This document shows, in pieces, positions 18,063 through 28,010 of a stretch of 38,009 nucleotides of DNA. The position numbers and the translations under genes are program-made. This DNA comes from Sediminibacterium sp. (GTDB taxonomy: Bacteria; Bacteroidota; Bacteroidia; Chitinophagales; Chitinophagaceae): positions 1 to 38,009 of the forward strand of contig JAQTZD010000002.1 in NCBI GenBank assembly GCA_028687975.1, in the 5' to 3' direction. Positions within the stretch are counted from its first letter, which is position 1. Each line of letters begins with the position of its first letter. The notes below the pieces were generated by a model that was not told the DNA's origin, ran no database searches, and saw only the letters and a program-made list of their open reading frames with translations.

Positions 18063-18650
18063 ATGAGAACAGAATATACAATAACGGTTTATACCGAAAA
18101 TCAGGTTGGTTTGCTGAACAGGATTGCCATTATTTTTTCCCGGAGAAAAATTAATGTGGAGAGCCTGAATGTTTCCCCTTCGGAGGTTTCGGGTATCCAC
18201 CGTTTCACCATTGTTATTAATGAAACGGAAGAAGTGGTAAGCAAACTTTGCCGTCAGATTGAACGACAGGTTGAAGTGTTGAAGGCTTATTACAATACCA
18301 ATGACCAGATCATCTGGCAGGAAATGGCCCTTTATAAAGTTCCCACAGATGCAGTGGCAGAAAAAATGAAAGTAGAACGCCTGTTGCGGGAGTGTGGAGC
18401 AAGGGCTGTGGTGATCAGAAAAGACTATACCATTTTTGAAACTACCGGTCAGCGAGAGGAAACAGACAAGCTGATACAGGTGCTGGAGCCATTTGGCCTG
18501 ATTGAATTTGTTCGGAGTGCCAGGGTGGCCATCATCAAGGCCAGCAGCGGCTTTCACGATAAAATCAAAGAATTTGAATCCATTGCTCCTTCGGAAGAGC
18601 TGGTTGAAAACGAGTACCTCGATCAGCCCAGGGATATATTCACGATGTAA
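18063..18650 (+). CDS. ilvN: Acetolactate synthase small (regulatory) subunit
   Basis: The 195-aa protein has an N-terminal ACT domain (residues 3-75: [20 protein letters not shown], then [15 protein letters not shown]) and a C-terminal ALS small-subunit domain. In the family the ACT domain binds valine (or Leu/Ile), lowers activity and stimulates the catalytic subunit. The length fits ilvH-type subunits (about 160 aa) with a C-terminal extension of about 30 residues that is acidic and ends DQPRDIFTM. It lies 5 bp after ilvB, consistent with coupled translation. Either ilvN or ilvH could be used as name. Confidence 0.93.
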   Translation: MRTEYTITVYTENQVGLLNRIAIIFSRRKINVESLNVSPSEVSGIHRFTIVINETEEVVSKLCRQIERQVEVLKAYYNTNDQIIWQEMALYKVPTDAVAEKMKVERLLRECGARAVVIRKDYTIFETTGQREETDKLIQVLEPFGLIEFVRSARVAIIKASSGFHDKIKEFESIAPSEELVENEYLDQPRDIFTM

Positions 18651-18696
18651 TTATTTATATAAATCAACAATCACTCAACAAAATAAAAAATACAAA

Positions 18697-20181
18697 ATGG
18701 CAAACTATTTCAACTCATTACCACTGCGTGAACAACTCAATCAGTTAGGTGTATGTGAATTCATGGACAAAGCTGCATTTGCGGATGGTGTAAATGCTTT
18801 GAAAGGGAAGAAGCTGGTTATTGTAGGATGTGGCGCCCAGGGACTTAACCAGGGGCTGAATCTGCGCGATTCCGGTTTGGATGTGTCTTATGCATTGAGA
18901 AAGGAAGCAATTGATCAGAAACGCGCATCCTGGAAAAATGCAACCGATAATCAATTTACAGTAGGTACCTATGAAGAACTGATTCCGAAAGCGGATGTAG
19001 TGATCAACCTTACTCCGGACAAGCAGCATACCGCTGTGGTAAATGCAGTGATGCCACTGATGAAAAAAGGAGCTACGCTGTCTTACTCTCACGGATTCAA
19101 TATTGTGGAAGAGGGTATGCAGATCAGAAATGATATTACCGTAATCATGGTAGCACCCAAATGTCCTGGTACGGAAGTAAGAGAAGAGTATAAAAGAGGG
19201 TTTGGCGTTCCTACCCTGATTGCCGTACACCCGGAGAATGATCCGGAGGGCAAAGGCTGGGATTATGCAAAAGCTTATTGCGTTGGAACAGGTGGTCACA
19301 AGGCAGGTGTGTTGAAATCTTCTTTTGTAGCAGAAGTGAAATCCGATTTAATGGGTGAACAAACCATTCTTTGTGGTTTGCTGCAAACCGGTTCTATTCT
19401 TTGTTTTGATAAAATGGTGGAGAAAGCAATCGATCCGTCTTACGCGGCCAAACTGATTCAGTACGGATGGGAAACCATCACCGAAGCGCTGAAGCAGGGT
19501 GGTATTACTGCAATGATGGATCGGTTGTCTAACCCCGCCAAGCTAAAAGCTTTTGAATTATCCGAAGAGTTAAAAAACATTATGCGACCATTGTTCCAGA
19601 AACACCAGGACGATATCATGAGCGGGGTTTTCTCCTCCACTATGATGGAAGACTGGGCCAACGACGATCAAAATCTCCTCAAATGGAGAGAAGCAACGGG
19701 GCAAACAGCATTTGAAAAAACAACTCCGGGAAGCATGAAGATTTCAGAACAGGAATTCTTCGACAACGGACTGCTGATGGTTGCATTTGTAAGAGCCGGC
19801 GTGGAACTGGCATTTGAAACAATGGTGGAAGCAGGCATCAAAGAAGAATCTGCTTACTATGAATCTTTACACGAAACTCCATTGATTGCCAATACCATTG
19901 CCCGCAAGAAGCTCTACGAAATGAACCGGGTGATTTCCGATACGGCAGAATATGGATGTTACCTGTTCGATCATGCATGTAAGCCACTGCTGGCGGATTT
20001 CATGAAAAAAATTGATACAGATGTGATTGGTACCAATTTTAATAAAGGTAAAGATGGCGGAGTAGATAATAAAACACTGATTGCAGTAAATGCTGTGATC
20101 CGATATCATCCGGTAGAACTGATCGGTGAAGAACTCCGTCAGGCAATGACCGATATGAAAACAATTCATTCAAACGCCTGA
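18697..20181 (+). CDS. ilvC: Ketol-acid reductoisomerase, class II
   Basis: IlvC isomerizes and reduces acetolactate and acetohydroxybutyrate with NADPH and Mg. From the ATG at 18697 the protein is 494 aa, starting [18 protein letters not shown] like E. coli IlvC. An in-frame TTG at 18502 would add 65 residues translated from inside ilvN and is rejected. The Rossmann motif [20 protein letters not shown] and the stretch [15 protein letters not shown] match the E. coli class II (long) form closely; class I enzymes are about 330-350 aa. A 46-bp AT-rich gap after ilvN contains a 12-bp palindrome (18653-18664) but no clear promoter. Confidence 0.97.
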   Translation: MANYFNSLPLREQLNQLGVCEFMDKAAFADGVNALKGKKLVIVGCGAQGLNQGLNLRDSGLDVSYALRKEAIDQKRASWKNATDNQFTVGTYEELIPKADVVINLTPDKQHTAVVNAVMPLMKKGATLSYSHGFNIVEEGMQIRNDITVIMVAPKCPGTEVREEYKRGFGVPTLIAVHPENDPEGKGWDYAKAYCVGTGGHKAGVLKSSFVAEVKSDLMGEQTILCGLLQTGSILCFDKMVEKAIDPSYAAKLIQYGWETITEALKQGGITAMMDRLSNPAKLKAFELSEELKNIMRPLFQKHQDDIMSGVFSSTMMEDWANDDQNLLKWREATGQTAFEKTTPGSMKISEQEFFDNGLLMVAFVRAGVELAFETMVEAGIKEESAYYESLHETPLIANTIARKKLYEMNRVISDTAEYGCYLFDHACKPLLADFMKKIDTDVIGTNFNKGKDGGVDNKTLIAVNAVIRYHPVELIGEELRQAMTDMKTIHSNA

Positions 20182-20191
20182 TTGATTCATT

Positions 20192-21457
20192 ATGGAAAGT
20201 GTAGCAGTAAAAGAAAGAGTGGAGTATGGCCTGAAAGTAAAAGAGGCAGAAGAAAGACTGCGACATGTGGTGAATCATACACCACTAACGTATAGCGTGA
20301 ATCTTTCCAGGAAATACCAGTGCAGGGTATTTCTGAAACGGGAAGACTTGCAGGTGGTCCGGTCCTATAAACTGAGGGGTGCTTATAATATGATCAGCAG
20401 CCTTTCTCCTGAACTACTCGCAAAAGGGGTTGTATGTGCAAGCGCCGGCAATCATGCGCAGGGATTTGCCTACAGTTGCCGCAAGCTCAATATTAAGGGG
20501 GTGGTTTTTATGCCGATCATTACACCCAACCAGAAAGTGAGCCAGACCAGGATGTTTGGCGACAGCAATGTTGAAATTGTACTGGTGGGAGACACTTTTG
20601 ATGATTGTGCAGTTGCTGCCCGGGAATATACCGAAGCAAATGGCATGACCTTCATACCTCCTTTTGACCATGCCAGAATAATTGAAGGACAGGCAACCGT
20701 AGGATCGGAGATCCTGGAAGACCTGTCGGACATTGATTATGTATTTGCTCCGTTGGGCGGTGGCGGACTGGCTGCCGGGGTTGGCGCTTATTTCAAGGCT
20801 TATGCACCCAATACTAAGGTGATTGGTGTTGAGCCGGAAGGGGCTCCTTCCATGACAGAAGCACTGAAAGCTGGTCATCCGGTTAAACTGGAGAATATTG
20901 AGAGTTTTGTAGACGGTGCTGCAGTAAAGCGGGTAGGTGATCTTCCGTTTGAAATTTGCAGGGAGGTGTTGCATGAAGTACACCTGGTAAATGAAGGAAA
21001 AGTATGTACCACCATTCTTCAACTGTACAATGAGGATGCCATTGTAGTGGAGCCGGCCGGTGCACTTTCCATAGCGGTACTGGACGATTATGCCGATCAG
21101 ATCAAAGACAAAACCATTGTTTGTATTGTTAGCGGAAGCAACAACGACATTGACCGTATGCAGGAAATCAAAGAACGTTCCCTGCAGTATGAGGGGTTGA
21201 AGCATTATTTCCTGATCCGGTTTGCCCAGCGTCCGGGTGCTCTGAAAGAGTTTGTAAACCATGTACTGGGGCCAACAGACGATATTACCCGGTTCGAATA
21301 TATGCAGAAGCACAACAAAGAAACGGGGCCGGCGCTTGTGGGAATTGAATTACAGCATAATAAAGACTATGCTGCACTGGTTAGCAATATGGAAAAGTAT
21401 CACATTAATTATACACCACTCGATAAAAATGATAATGTATTCGGGTACCTTGTTTAA
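20192..21457 (+). CDS. ilvA: Threonine dehydratase (biosynthetic)
   Basis: IlvA deaminates threonine to 2-oxobutyrate, the first step specific to isoleucine. The 421-aa protein has the PLP lysine in VRSYKLRGAYNMIS, SAGNHAQGFAYSC, and the phosphate-binding glycine loop PLGGGGLAAGVG. A C-terminal segment of about 90 residues (YFLIRFAQRPGALKEFVNHVLG and onward) is one ACT-like regulatory domain. E. coli IlvA has two, so this resembles the shorter B. subtilis type. The regulatory domain argues against a catabolic TdcB. It links the ilv genes to thrABC, whose product it consumes. It starts 10 bp after ilvC and ends 15 bp before thrA. Confidence 0.95.
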   Translation: MESVAVKERVEYGLKVKEAEERLRHVVNHTPLTYSVNLSRKYQCRVFLKREDLQVVRSYKLRGAYNMISSLSPELLAKGVVCASAGNHAQGFAYSCRKLNIKGVVFMPIITPNQKVSQTRMFGDSNVEIVLVGDTFDDCAVAAREYTEANGMTFIPPFDHARIIEGQATVGSEILEDLSDIDYVFAPLGGGGLAAGVGAYFKAYAPNTKVIGVEPEGAPSMTEALKAGHPVKLENIESFVDGAAVKRVGDLPFEICREVLHEVHLVNEGKVCTTILQLYNEDAIVVEPAGALSIAVLDDYADQIKDKTIVCIVSGSNNDIDRMQEIKERSLQYEGLKHYFLIRFAQRPGALKEFVNHVLGPTDDITRFEYMQKHNKETGPALVGIELQHNKDYAALVSNMEKYHINYTPLDKNDNVFGYLV

Positions 21458-21472
21458 ACTTAAGAAAGATAT

Positions 21473-23917
21473 ATGCAGGTTTTAAAATTTGGCGGCAGTT
21501 CTGTAGCGAATGCGGAGAACATCAATAAGGTTGTGGCAATTGTATTGAGGGCAATAGAAAAAAGCCCGGTTGTTTTAGTGGTTTCAGCACTGGGTGGTGT
21601 AACGGACCAGCTGATTCTGACCGGAACGCTGGCCGCCAATGGGAATGAGGAATACAAGCAGCAAATTAAAATACTGGAGACCAAGCACCTGGATGCGGTG
21701 CGCAGTTTGTTGCCTATTCAGGAACAGAGTGCAACATTGAGCTGGGTAAAGCAGCAGTTGAATGAACTGGAAGGTTTATGCGATGGTATTTTTCTCCTGG
21801 GTGAACTGTCGCCAAGGATCAAGGATCGTTTGGTGAGTTATGGAGAATTGTTGTCTTCTTATATTATTTCTGCCAGACTGCAATCCCTGCAGGTAAAGCC
21901 ACAGTGGGTGGATTGTCGTCAGTTGATCACCACCAATGACCAATATGGTAATGCAGCGGTGAATTTTCCCAAAACAGAAGATGCGATCCGCGCCTATTTT
22001 CAAGAGTATGTTTGCAAACTCTATGTGGCCCCCGGATTTATTGCGTCCAACGAACTGAAACATACCACTACACTGGGCCGTGGAGGTTCTGATTATACAG
22101 GAGCAATTTTTGCTGCTGCACTCGGAACAGCAACCCTGGAAATCTGGACCGATGTTAGTGGTATGATGACCGCAGATCCAAGACTGGTACAACACCCCAA
22201 GCATATTGAACGCATCTCTTATCAGGAGGCGATGGAACTCTCACATTTTGGGGCTAAAATCATATATCCTCCAACCATCCAGCCGGTTATGAAGAAAAAC
22301 ATTCCGGTTTGGATTAAAAATACATTCGAGCCGGATGCGGCAGGAACCATTATAGAGCAGAAAGTGATCTCAGATAACGAAATCATTCGTGGTATCTCCA
22401 GTATCAATTTGATCAGTTTGCTCAGTCTGGAGGGAAGTGGTATGATTGGTATTCCAGGATTTTCCAAACGCCTGTTCGAAACGCTGGCCGCCGGGAATAT
22501 CAATGTCATCCTCATTACCCAGAGTTCTTCTGAACATTCCATCTGCGTAGGAATCAGTGAATCAGACGCTGCTCTGGCTCAAAAATCGATCGATCAGGCT
22601 TTTGCCTATGAAATAGAAACCGGTAAAGTTGATCCGGTGAAAGTGGAAAATGAACTGAGCATTATTGCGCTGGTAGGAGAGCAAATGAAAAGTCATCCGG
22701 GGATCAGTGGTAAAATGTTTGGGATCCTCGGCAAGAATGGTATTAATGTAAGGGCCATTGCTCAGGGTTCTTCAGAAAAAAATATTTCGGCTGTACTGTC
22801 TGCTAAGGATGTGAAGAAAGCCATCAATGTTTTGCACGAAGTATTTTTTGAAACCACCTACAAGCAACTCAATGTATTCATTGCAGGCGCTGGTAATGTA
22901 GGAGGTAAATTAATAGACCAGATCCGGCAGCAGTTGAACTACCTGAAGGAGCATCTCCGTTTACAGATTCAGGTGGCCGGTATTGCCAATAGTAAAAAAA
23001 TGCTTCTGAATGATGCGGGCATTCAACTGGACAACTGGAAGGAACAGCTGGTGAATGCAACCGATGCCAACATTCATTCTTTTGTACAAGCTATTGCAGA
23101 AAGAAATTTGCGCAACAGCGTATTCGTAGATGTTACAGCCAATGCAGAGGTAGCAGGGGTATACAGTACCTTGTTGCAGAAAAGCATTTCGGTGGTTGCC
23201 TGTAATAAAATTGCTTGTTCTTCCTCTTATGCGAATTATAAAAATTTGAAATCACTGGCCAGGGAATACAATGCTTCTTTTCTGTTCGAGACCAACGTGG
23301 GTGCAGGTTTGCCTGTAATCGGAACATTGAACGATTTGCTCAGAAGCGGAGATAAAGTGAATAAGATACTGGCCGTACTTTCCGGAACCCTGAACTATGT
23401 GTTCAACTACTACGATGGTACTGTATCTTTTGCGCAAATTGTGAAAAGAGCGCAGGAGGAAGGATATACAGAGCCTGATCCGCGTTTGGATCTGGGTGGC
23501 ACAGATGTAATGCGCAAGATCATGATTCTTGCACGCGAGGCAGGTGAGAAAATTGAAATGGAAGATATTGCGAACGAATATTTTTTGCCGGCATCCTGCT
23601 TTGAAGGTTCAGTGGCCGATTTTTATGCCGAGATGGAAAAACAGGAACCACATTTTAAAACTTTGTACGATGCAGCAAATGCTGCACATTGCAAGTTGAA
23701 ATTTGTGGCTGTGTATGATCAGGGAAAAGCAAAAGTAGGATTACAGCATATTCCTGCAGATTCAGATTTTTATCATCTTTACGGAAAAGACAACCTGGTG
23801 CTGTTTTATACCGACCGTTATCCTGAACAACCATTGGTTATTAAAGGAGCCGGTGCTGGCGCTGATGTAACTGCCTCAGGCGTATTTGCGGATATTATCC
23901 GGGTAGCAGGCGTATAG
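21473..23917 (+). CDS. thrA: Bifunctional aspartate kinase / homoserine dehydrogenase
   Basis: This 814-aa fusion carries out the first and third steps of the aspartate pathway and has about the length of E. coli ThrA (820 aa). The N-terminal kinase has KFGGSSVANAENI, GRGGSDYTGAIFAAAL and TDVSGMMTADPR. The middle has two ACT-like units (GSGMIGIPGFSKRLFETLA and HPGISGKMFGILGKNGIN) that in the family bind threonine. The homoserine dehydrogenase part starts near residue 465 with FIAGAGNVGGKL and includes ACNKIA and GTLNYVF. Being followed by thrBC suggests the threonine-controlled isoenzyme over the methionine-linked MetL. Confidence 0.96.
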   Translation: MQVLKFGGSSVANAENINKVVAIVLRAIEKSPVVLVVSALGGVTDQLILTGTLAANGNEEYKQQIKILETKHLDAVRSLLPIQEQSATLSWVKQQLNELEGLCDGIFLLGELSPRIKDRLVSYGELLSSYIISARLQSLQVKPQWVDCRQLITTNDQYGNAAVNFPKTEDAIRAYFQEYVCKLYVAPGFIASNELKHTTTLGRGGSDYTGAIFAAALGTATLEIWTDVSGMMTADPRLVQHPKHIERISYQEAMELSHFGAKIIYPPTIQPVMKKNIPVWIKNTFEPDAAGTIIEQKVISDNEIIRGISSINLISLLSLEGSGMIGIPGFSKRLFETLAAGNINVILITQSSSEHSICVGISESDAALAQKSIDQAFAYEIETGKVDPVKVENELSIIALVGEQMKSHPGISGKMFGILGKNGINVRAIAQGSSEKNISAVLSAKDVKKAINVLHEVFFETTYKQLNVFIAGAGNVGGKLIDQIRQQLNYLKEHLRLQIQVAGIANSKKMLLNDAGIQLDNWKEQLVNATDANIHSFVQAIAERNLRNSVFVDVTANAEVAGVYSTLLQKSISVVACNKIACSSSYANYKNLKSLAREYNASFLFETNVGAGLPVIGTLNDLLRSGDKVNKILAVLSGTLNYVFNYYDGTVSFAQIVKRAQEEGYTEPDPRLDLGGTDVMRKIMILAREAGEKIEMEDIANEYFLPASCFEGSVADFYAEMEKQEPHFKTLYDAANAAHCKLKFVAVYDQGKAKVGLQHIPADSDFYHLYGKDNLVLFYTDRYPEQPLVIKGAGAGADVTASGVFADIIRVAGV

Positions 23918-23943
23918 GAACCAAAGAACAAAAATTACTATCC

Positions 23944-24876
23944 ATGAGTCAACAAAGATCCATCACCATACATGCTCCTGCAACTGTAGCCAATATGGTT
24001 TGCGGGTTCGATGTATTGGGTTTTGCGGTGAACGATCCTTATGATATCATGAAGATCCGTTTTTCCGATCGGCCCGGCGTTACCATTGTAAATGAGGATG
24101 CATACAATCTGCCGCTGGAGCCTGAAAAGAATGTGGCCGGAGCAGCTCTGCTGGCTTTGCTGGAAGAAGCTCCGGATGTGAAGGGTCTGGAAATAACGAT
24201 CAATAAGCAGATTAAACCCGGAAGCGGAGTTGGATCCAGTGCGGCCAGTGCAGCAGGGGCCGTGGTAGCCGCCAATATATTGCTCGGTCACCCGTTCAGT
24301 AAACCAGATCTGGTACGCTTTGCGATGAATGGTGAAAAAGTAGCATCGGGGGTAAAGCATGCAGACAATATTGCTCCCTGCATATATGGAGGAGTAACAT
24401 TGATCCGTTCCATTTTTCCATTAGACATCATTCAGCTGAATGCGCCTCCTTTGTTTGTAACCATTGTGCATCCGCAAATAGAAGTGCGTACAGCAGATGC
24501 AAGAAGCATCCTCAAACAGCAGATTCTGTTGAAGGATGCCATCAAACAGTGGGGTAATATAGCAGGATTGGTTGCCGGTTTGCAGCAACAGGATTATGAA
24601 TTGATCGGAAGATCACTGGAAGATGTATTAATTGAGCCGGTCAGAAGTATTCTGATACCTGGTTTTGATCAGGTAAAAAAACGAAGCAGGGATGCCGGTG
24701 CCCTGGGTGGCGGCATTTCCGGATCGGGCCCTTCTATTTTTATGCTGAGCAGGGATGAGGCCACTGCTAAAAAGGTAGAACAGGAAATGCATTCGGTATA
24801 TGATGCCATCAATCTGGAGCACCATACCTATGTTACCACCATTAATTCGAACGGGATTACCATTACAGAACAATAA
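23944..24876 (+). CDS. thrB: Homoserine kinase
   Basis: ThrB phosphorylates homoserine to O-phosphohomoserine. The 310-aa protein is a GHMP kinase: PATVANMVCGFDVLGFAV near the N-terminus, the ATP-binding loop KPGSGVGSSAASAAGAVVAAN (about 91-111), and the C-terminal glycine-rich GALGGGISGSGPSIFML. It starts 26 bp after thrA and ends 36 bp before thrC, completing the usual thrABC order. Confidence 0.96.
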   Translation: MSQQRSITIHAPATVANMVCGFDVLGFAVNDPYDIMKIRFSDRPGVTIVNEDAYNLPLEPEKNVAGAALLALLEEAPDVKGLEITINKQIKPGSGVGSSAASAAGAVVAANILLGHPFSKPDLVRFAMNGEKVASGVKHADNIAPCIYGGVTLIRSIFPLDIIQLNAPPLFVTIVHPQIEVRTADARSILKQQILLKDAIKQWGNIAGLVAGLQQQDYELIGRSLEDVLIEPVRSILIPGFDQVKKRSRDAGALGGGISGSGPSIFMLSRDEATAKKVEQEMHSVYDAINLEHHTYVTTINSNGITITEQ

Positions 24877-24912
24877 ACAACAGCAGCCCTATCCGGTTAC
24901 TGAATAAGTATT

Positions 24913-26214
24913 ATGCAGTACTATAGTTTAAATCAGCAGGCGCCCAATGTGAGTTTCAGGGAAGCTACCCTGCTCGGCCAGGCGCCCGATAAGGGGCTTT
25001 TTTTTCCGGAATATATTCCCCAAACAGACCCTTCGCTGATTGCCCGGATAGCGGAGTATACCAAAGAAGAACTGGCTTTCCGGATCATGTTGCCTTATGT
25101 GGGCAATACAATATCGGAGGATGCCTTGTACCAGATTGTTTCCGAAACGATCAACTTCGATTTTCCACTGGTTCCGGTAAATGAGGCTATTGCTTCTCTG
25201 GAATTATTTCATGGACCTACACTGGCGTTTAAGGATGTGGGTGCCAGGTTCATGAGCAGGTGTCTGGGCTATTTTTCCAAAGGACAGTCTGCAAAAGTAA
25301 CCGTACTGGTTGCAACATCCGGTGATACCGGAGGCGCCGTTGCCAACGGGTTTTTAGGAGTGGAAGGCGTGGAAGTAGTCATTCTTTATCCATCCGGGAA
25401 AGTGAGTCCAGTACAGGAATTGCAACTGACCACTTGCGGCCGGAACATTACCGCTTTGGAAGTTGACGGTACTTTTGATGATTGTCAGGCCATGGTGAAA
25501 TCTGCATTCATGGATCCGGATTTGAACCTGCAGCTGAAACTTACTTCTGCTAATTCCATCAATGTGGCCAGATGGCTTCCGCAGCAGTTGTACTATTTCT
25601 TTGCATACCAGCAATGGAAAGACAAGGAACATCCGCCTGTTATTGCGGTTCCCAGCGGTAATTTCGGAAATATCTGTGCAGGACTGCTGGCCCATGTAAG
25701 TGGCTTACAGGTGGCTCACTTCATTGCAGCGTGTAATGTAAATGATGCCGTGCCCGCCTATCTGCGCAGCGGTCTATATCAACCTAAGCCAGCTGTTGCC
25801 ACCATCTCCAATGCCATGGATGTGGGAAGCCCCAGCAATTTTATACGGGTGATGGAATTGTTTCAAAAAAATTATGCAACCATTAGCCGCCTGATCAGTG
25901 GCTATACCGTTACGGATGAAGTTACACGTGCTACCATTAAAAAAGTATACGATTCCTTCCATTATATACTGGATCCACATGGCGCAGTTGGATACCATGC
26001 GCTGGAAACATATCTGCTGGACCACCCGGAACAGAAAGGAATGATACTCGAAACAGCCCACCCGGTTAAGTTTCCGGAAACTGTAGAGGCGGCTATCGGA
26101 AAAACCCTGGAAATCCCTGCTGCAGCTAAGTTGCTACAGGGAAAACAGAAGTACAGTATTCAGCTTCGGGCAGATTTTGAAGACCTGAAGGCCTATCTGA
26201 TGAGCCGGCCCTGA
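24913..26214 (+). CDS. thrC: Threonine synthase
   Basis: ThrC converts O-phosphohomoserine to threonine with PLP. The 433-aa protein has HGPTLAFKDVGARFMSR with the PLP lysine, VATSGDTGGAVANGF for phosphate binding, and the late motif HPVKFPETVEAAIG. The start MQYYSLNQQAPNVSFREA is typical of the E. coli-like threonine synthases. It is the last gene of the 13-gene cluster. Its TGA is one base from the stop of the convergent esterase gene, and no intrinsic terminator is evident between them. Confidence 0.96.
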   Translation: MQYYSLNQQAPNVSFREATLLGQAPDKGLFFPEYIPQTDPSLIARIAEYTKEELAFRIMLPYVGNTISEDALYQIVSETINFDFPLVPVNEAIASLELFHGPTLAFKDVGARFMSRCLGYFSKGQSAKVTVLVATSGDTGGAVANGFLGVEGVEVVILYPSGKVSPVQELQLTTCGRNITALEVDGTFDDCQAMVKSAFMDPDLNLQLKLTSANSINVARWLPQQLYYFFAYQQWKDKEHPPVIAVPSGNFGNICAGLLAHVSGLQVAHFIAACNVNDAVPAYLRSGLYQPKPAVATISNAMDVGSPSNFIRVMELFQKNYATISRLISGYTVTDEVTRATIKKVYDSFHYILDPHGAVGYHALETYLLDHPEQKGMILETAHPVKFPETVEAAIGKTLEIPAAAKLLQGKQKYSIQLRADFEDLKAYLMSRP

Positions 26215-26215
26215 T

Positions 26216-27289
26216 TTACCAATTCATTGTTTTTTTGATATATGCAGTTAGTTCCCCTGCCATTTCCTGATGTTCTGCCAGGTTGGGATGTGATCCACAT
26301 CCTCTGTGATAACGCTTGCTGAAGAAGTAGGTACTCAGTTTCTGTTCTTTCCGGTGTTGAAGTGCAAAGTGGATGGCTGTAAGGTATTTTTTCAGCACCT
26401 TGTTAAGATTTTCATCTGCCATAGGACTCGACAATAAGATTAACCTCGCATTTGGATAATACGATCTGAGTCTTTCTACAAATCCGATGTAGTTCTTGCA
26501 AAAAACAGCTGAATCCTGAATGCCATCGTTCTGTCCCAGACATACTGTTACCACATCTGGCTGGTAATGCTGAAAGTTCCAGGGAATGGAATCGCCGCTC
26601 ATATTTATTTTATCAAAAACCTGCGGCATCACTTTTTCTTTGTTGCAACAGCTGTACATCAGTCCAATTCCGGAAACAGAAGAAAGTTGCCATTGTGCAT
26701 TCAATGTTCTGGCAGTAAGTGGTCCATAGGCCATATATGCGTTGTGCTGGTCGTACCATTCTCCTGTGTTGCAGGCAATAACAGATTCGTCGTTACCCGA
26801 TCCGCAGGTGATGGAATTGCCAATAAATTCAATTCTTCTTTCAGGCTTTTGGGGAGGGCTTAATAGCTTGCGGCAAATGATGCCATTCAATTGCAGGTAT
26901 CCTATATCGGCTTCGGTATTTTTACAGACGGTAACGTTATGAATGCCTTCTTTTAAGTTTTGGGAAAGAATAATTTTATTATTGCTGCTGTTCAGTCGTA
27001 TTCTGTAAGGGGCGTCGTTGTCTACTTTCACTTCAATATAATTGTGATTCATTCCCCATCGAACCTCGTCTGTTATATCCAGTATGCAATAAGTACCCAT
27101 AAAGCGGATATTGATGTAAACCCCGGGAGCCCAGAACCTCGGCTGATCCGGTCTGGTGTAATCTGCCCTGCCAATCAACTGAATAGCAGGATGATTGGCT
27201 GCATAAAATGTACTGTCGGCAGAACTTATGTTTGCATGGCTTTCTTTGCTGAACAGGATAATGGTCAATACGACAAACAGGCGTTTCAT
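26216..27289 (-). CDS. CE2-type SGNH acetyl esterase, secreted
   Basis: This 357-aa protein starts with a signal peptide (MKRLFVVLTIILFSKESHA), taking the ATG at 27289 over an in-frame TTG at 27295. Residues about 25-145 form a beta-rich N-terminal domain, and 150-357 an SGNH hydrolase domain, the layout of carbohydrate esterase family 2. The nucleophile is S159 (FIGNSITCGSG), the oxyanion Asn is N254 (LGQND), and the catalytic His is H334 (GSHPN). The Asp usually three residues before that His is replaced by C331; some CE2 enzymes work with a Ser-His dyad. In this mannan-type locus it probably removes acetyl groups from (gluco)mannan fragments. It is the last gene of the leftward operon, 28 bp after the other SGNH gene. 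Confidence 0.82.
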   Translation of the reverse strand: MKRLFVVLTIILFSKESHANISSADSTFYAANHPAIQLIGRADYTRPDQPRFWAPGVYINIRFMGTYCILDITDEVRWGMNHNYIEVKVDNDAPYRIRLNSSNNKIILSQNLKEGIHNVTVCKNTEADIGYLQLNGIICRKLLSPPQKPERRIEFIGNSITCGSGNDESVIACNTGEWYDQHNAYMAYGPLTARTLNAQWQLSSVSGIGLMYSCCNKEKVMPQVFDKINMSGDSIPWNFQHYQPDVVTVCLGQNDGIQDSAVFCKNYIGFVERLRSYYPNARLILLSSPMADENLNKVLKKYLTAIHFALQHRKEQKLSTYFFSKRYHRGCGSHPNLAEHQEMAGELTAYIKKTMNW

Positions 27290-27317
27290 TTGCAATTGGT
27301 TTTAAGCAAGGTTTCGT

Positions 27318-27980
27318 TTATTTCAAAAGGTAGGGTTGAATAATCGGCTGCCATATTCCATATCCCTTTTTATTCATATGAAGTTTATCTGAAAGAAAGA
27401 TATCGGACAAGATTGCCCCGTCTTTTGTAAACATAGCCGAGAACACATCTACATATACGGATTTGCGTTGTTTTCTGAGATATTTTTTAATCAGGCGGTT
27501 CCCTTCGGTCATGGCTGGCAGGTATTTTTCTCTGCTTGGACTGGGTTTCATTGATACATACACAATGGGTACTTTGGGTAACCTGCTTCGGATAAGCTGG
27601 TGAAGTGCAATGAATTTTCGGGCAATGGAATCGCCGGTTACGTTCGACCCTGCACTGAGATTGTTTTCGCCACAGTAAATCACAATTTGTTTGGGCTCAT
27701 ATTTAAAGATCACATCATCAGCATACAATATCAGGTGTTCCAGAGAGGAACCGCCGAAAGCCCGGTTCAATATATTGTAAGAAGGAAAATAACTGTTTAC
27801 GTCTTTCCAGTTGGTAAAGGAAGAGCTGCCAATAAATAAGATGGGGTGCTGAGGCGGCGCTTTTAATGAGTCCAGTTTTTTAAAGTAGTTGACCTCTTTG
27901 ATGAATGGTTGTGCAGATATACCTGCAGCCGAGCCGACCAGAATGATCAGCACAATCAATGACTTAAAGATTTTTTTCAT
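27318..27980 (-). CDS. Secreted SGNH/GDSL-family hydrolase
   Basis: The 220-aa protein has a signal peptide (MKKIFKSLIVLIILVGSAAGISAQ, cut near residue 23) and a single SGNH domain. Block I is FIGSSS with probable nucleophile S53. Block II has G77 in GGSSL, block III has N106 in CGENN, and block V is D198-x-x-H201. The family includes acetyl esterases acting on plant polysaccharides, but also lipases and arylesterases. Placed between an AraC regulator and a CE2-type esterase, it most likely de-acetylates the same glycan at other positions. That role is inferred from context. Confidence 0.8.
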   Translation of the reverse strand: MKKIFKSLIVLIILVGSAAGISAQPFIKEVNYFKKLDSLKAPPQHPILFIGSSSFTNWKDVNSYFPSYNILNRAFGGSSLEHLILYADDVIFKYEPKQIVIYCGENNLSAGSNVTGDSIARKFIALHQLIRSRLPKVPIVYVSMKPSPSREKYLPAMTEGNRLIKKYLRKQRKSVYVDVFSAMFTKDGAILSDIFLSDKLHMNKKGYGIWQPIIQPYLLK

Positions 27981-28010
27981 TTTATAGTAGCAGTTAAACG
28001 GTAAGATAAA

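Noticed and set aside
18502..18696. N-terminal extension of ilvC from an in-frame TTG
   Set aside because: It would overlap ilvN by 149 nt and add 65 residues absent from the family. The ATG at 18697 gives the canonical MANYFN start.
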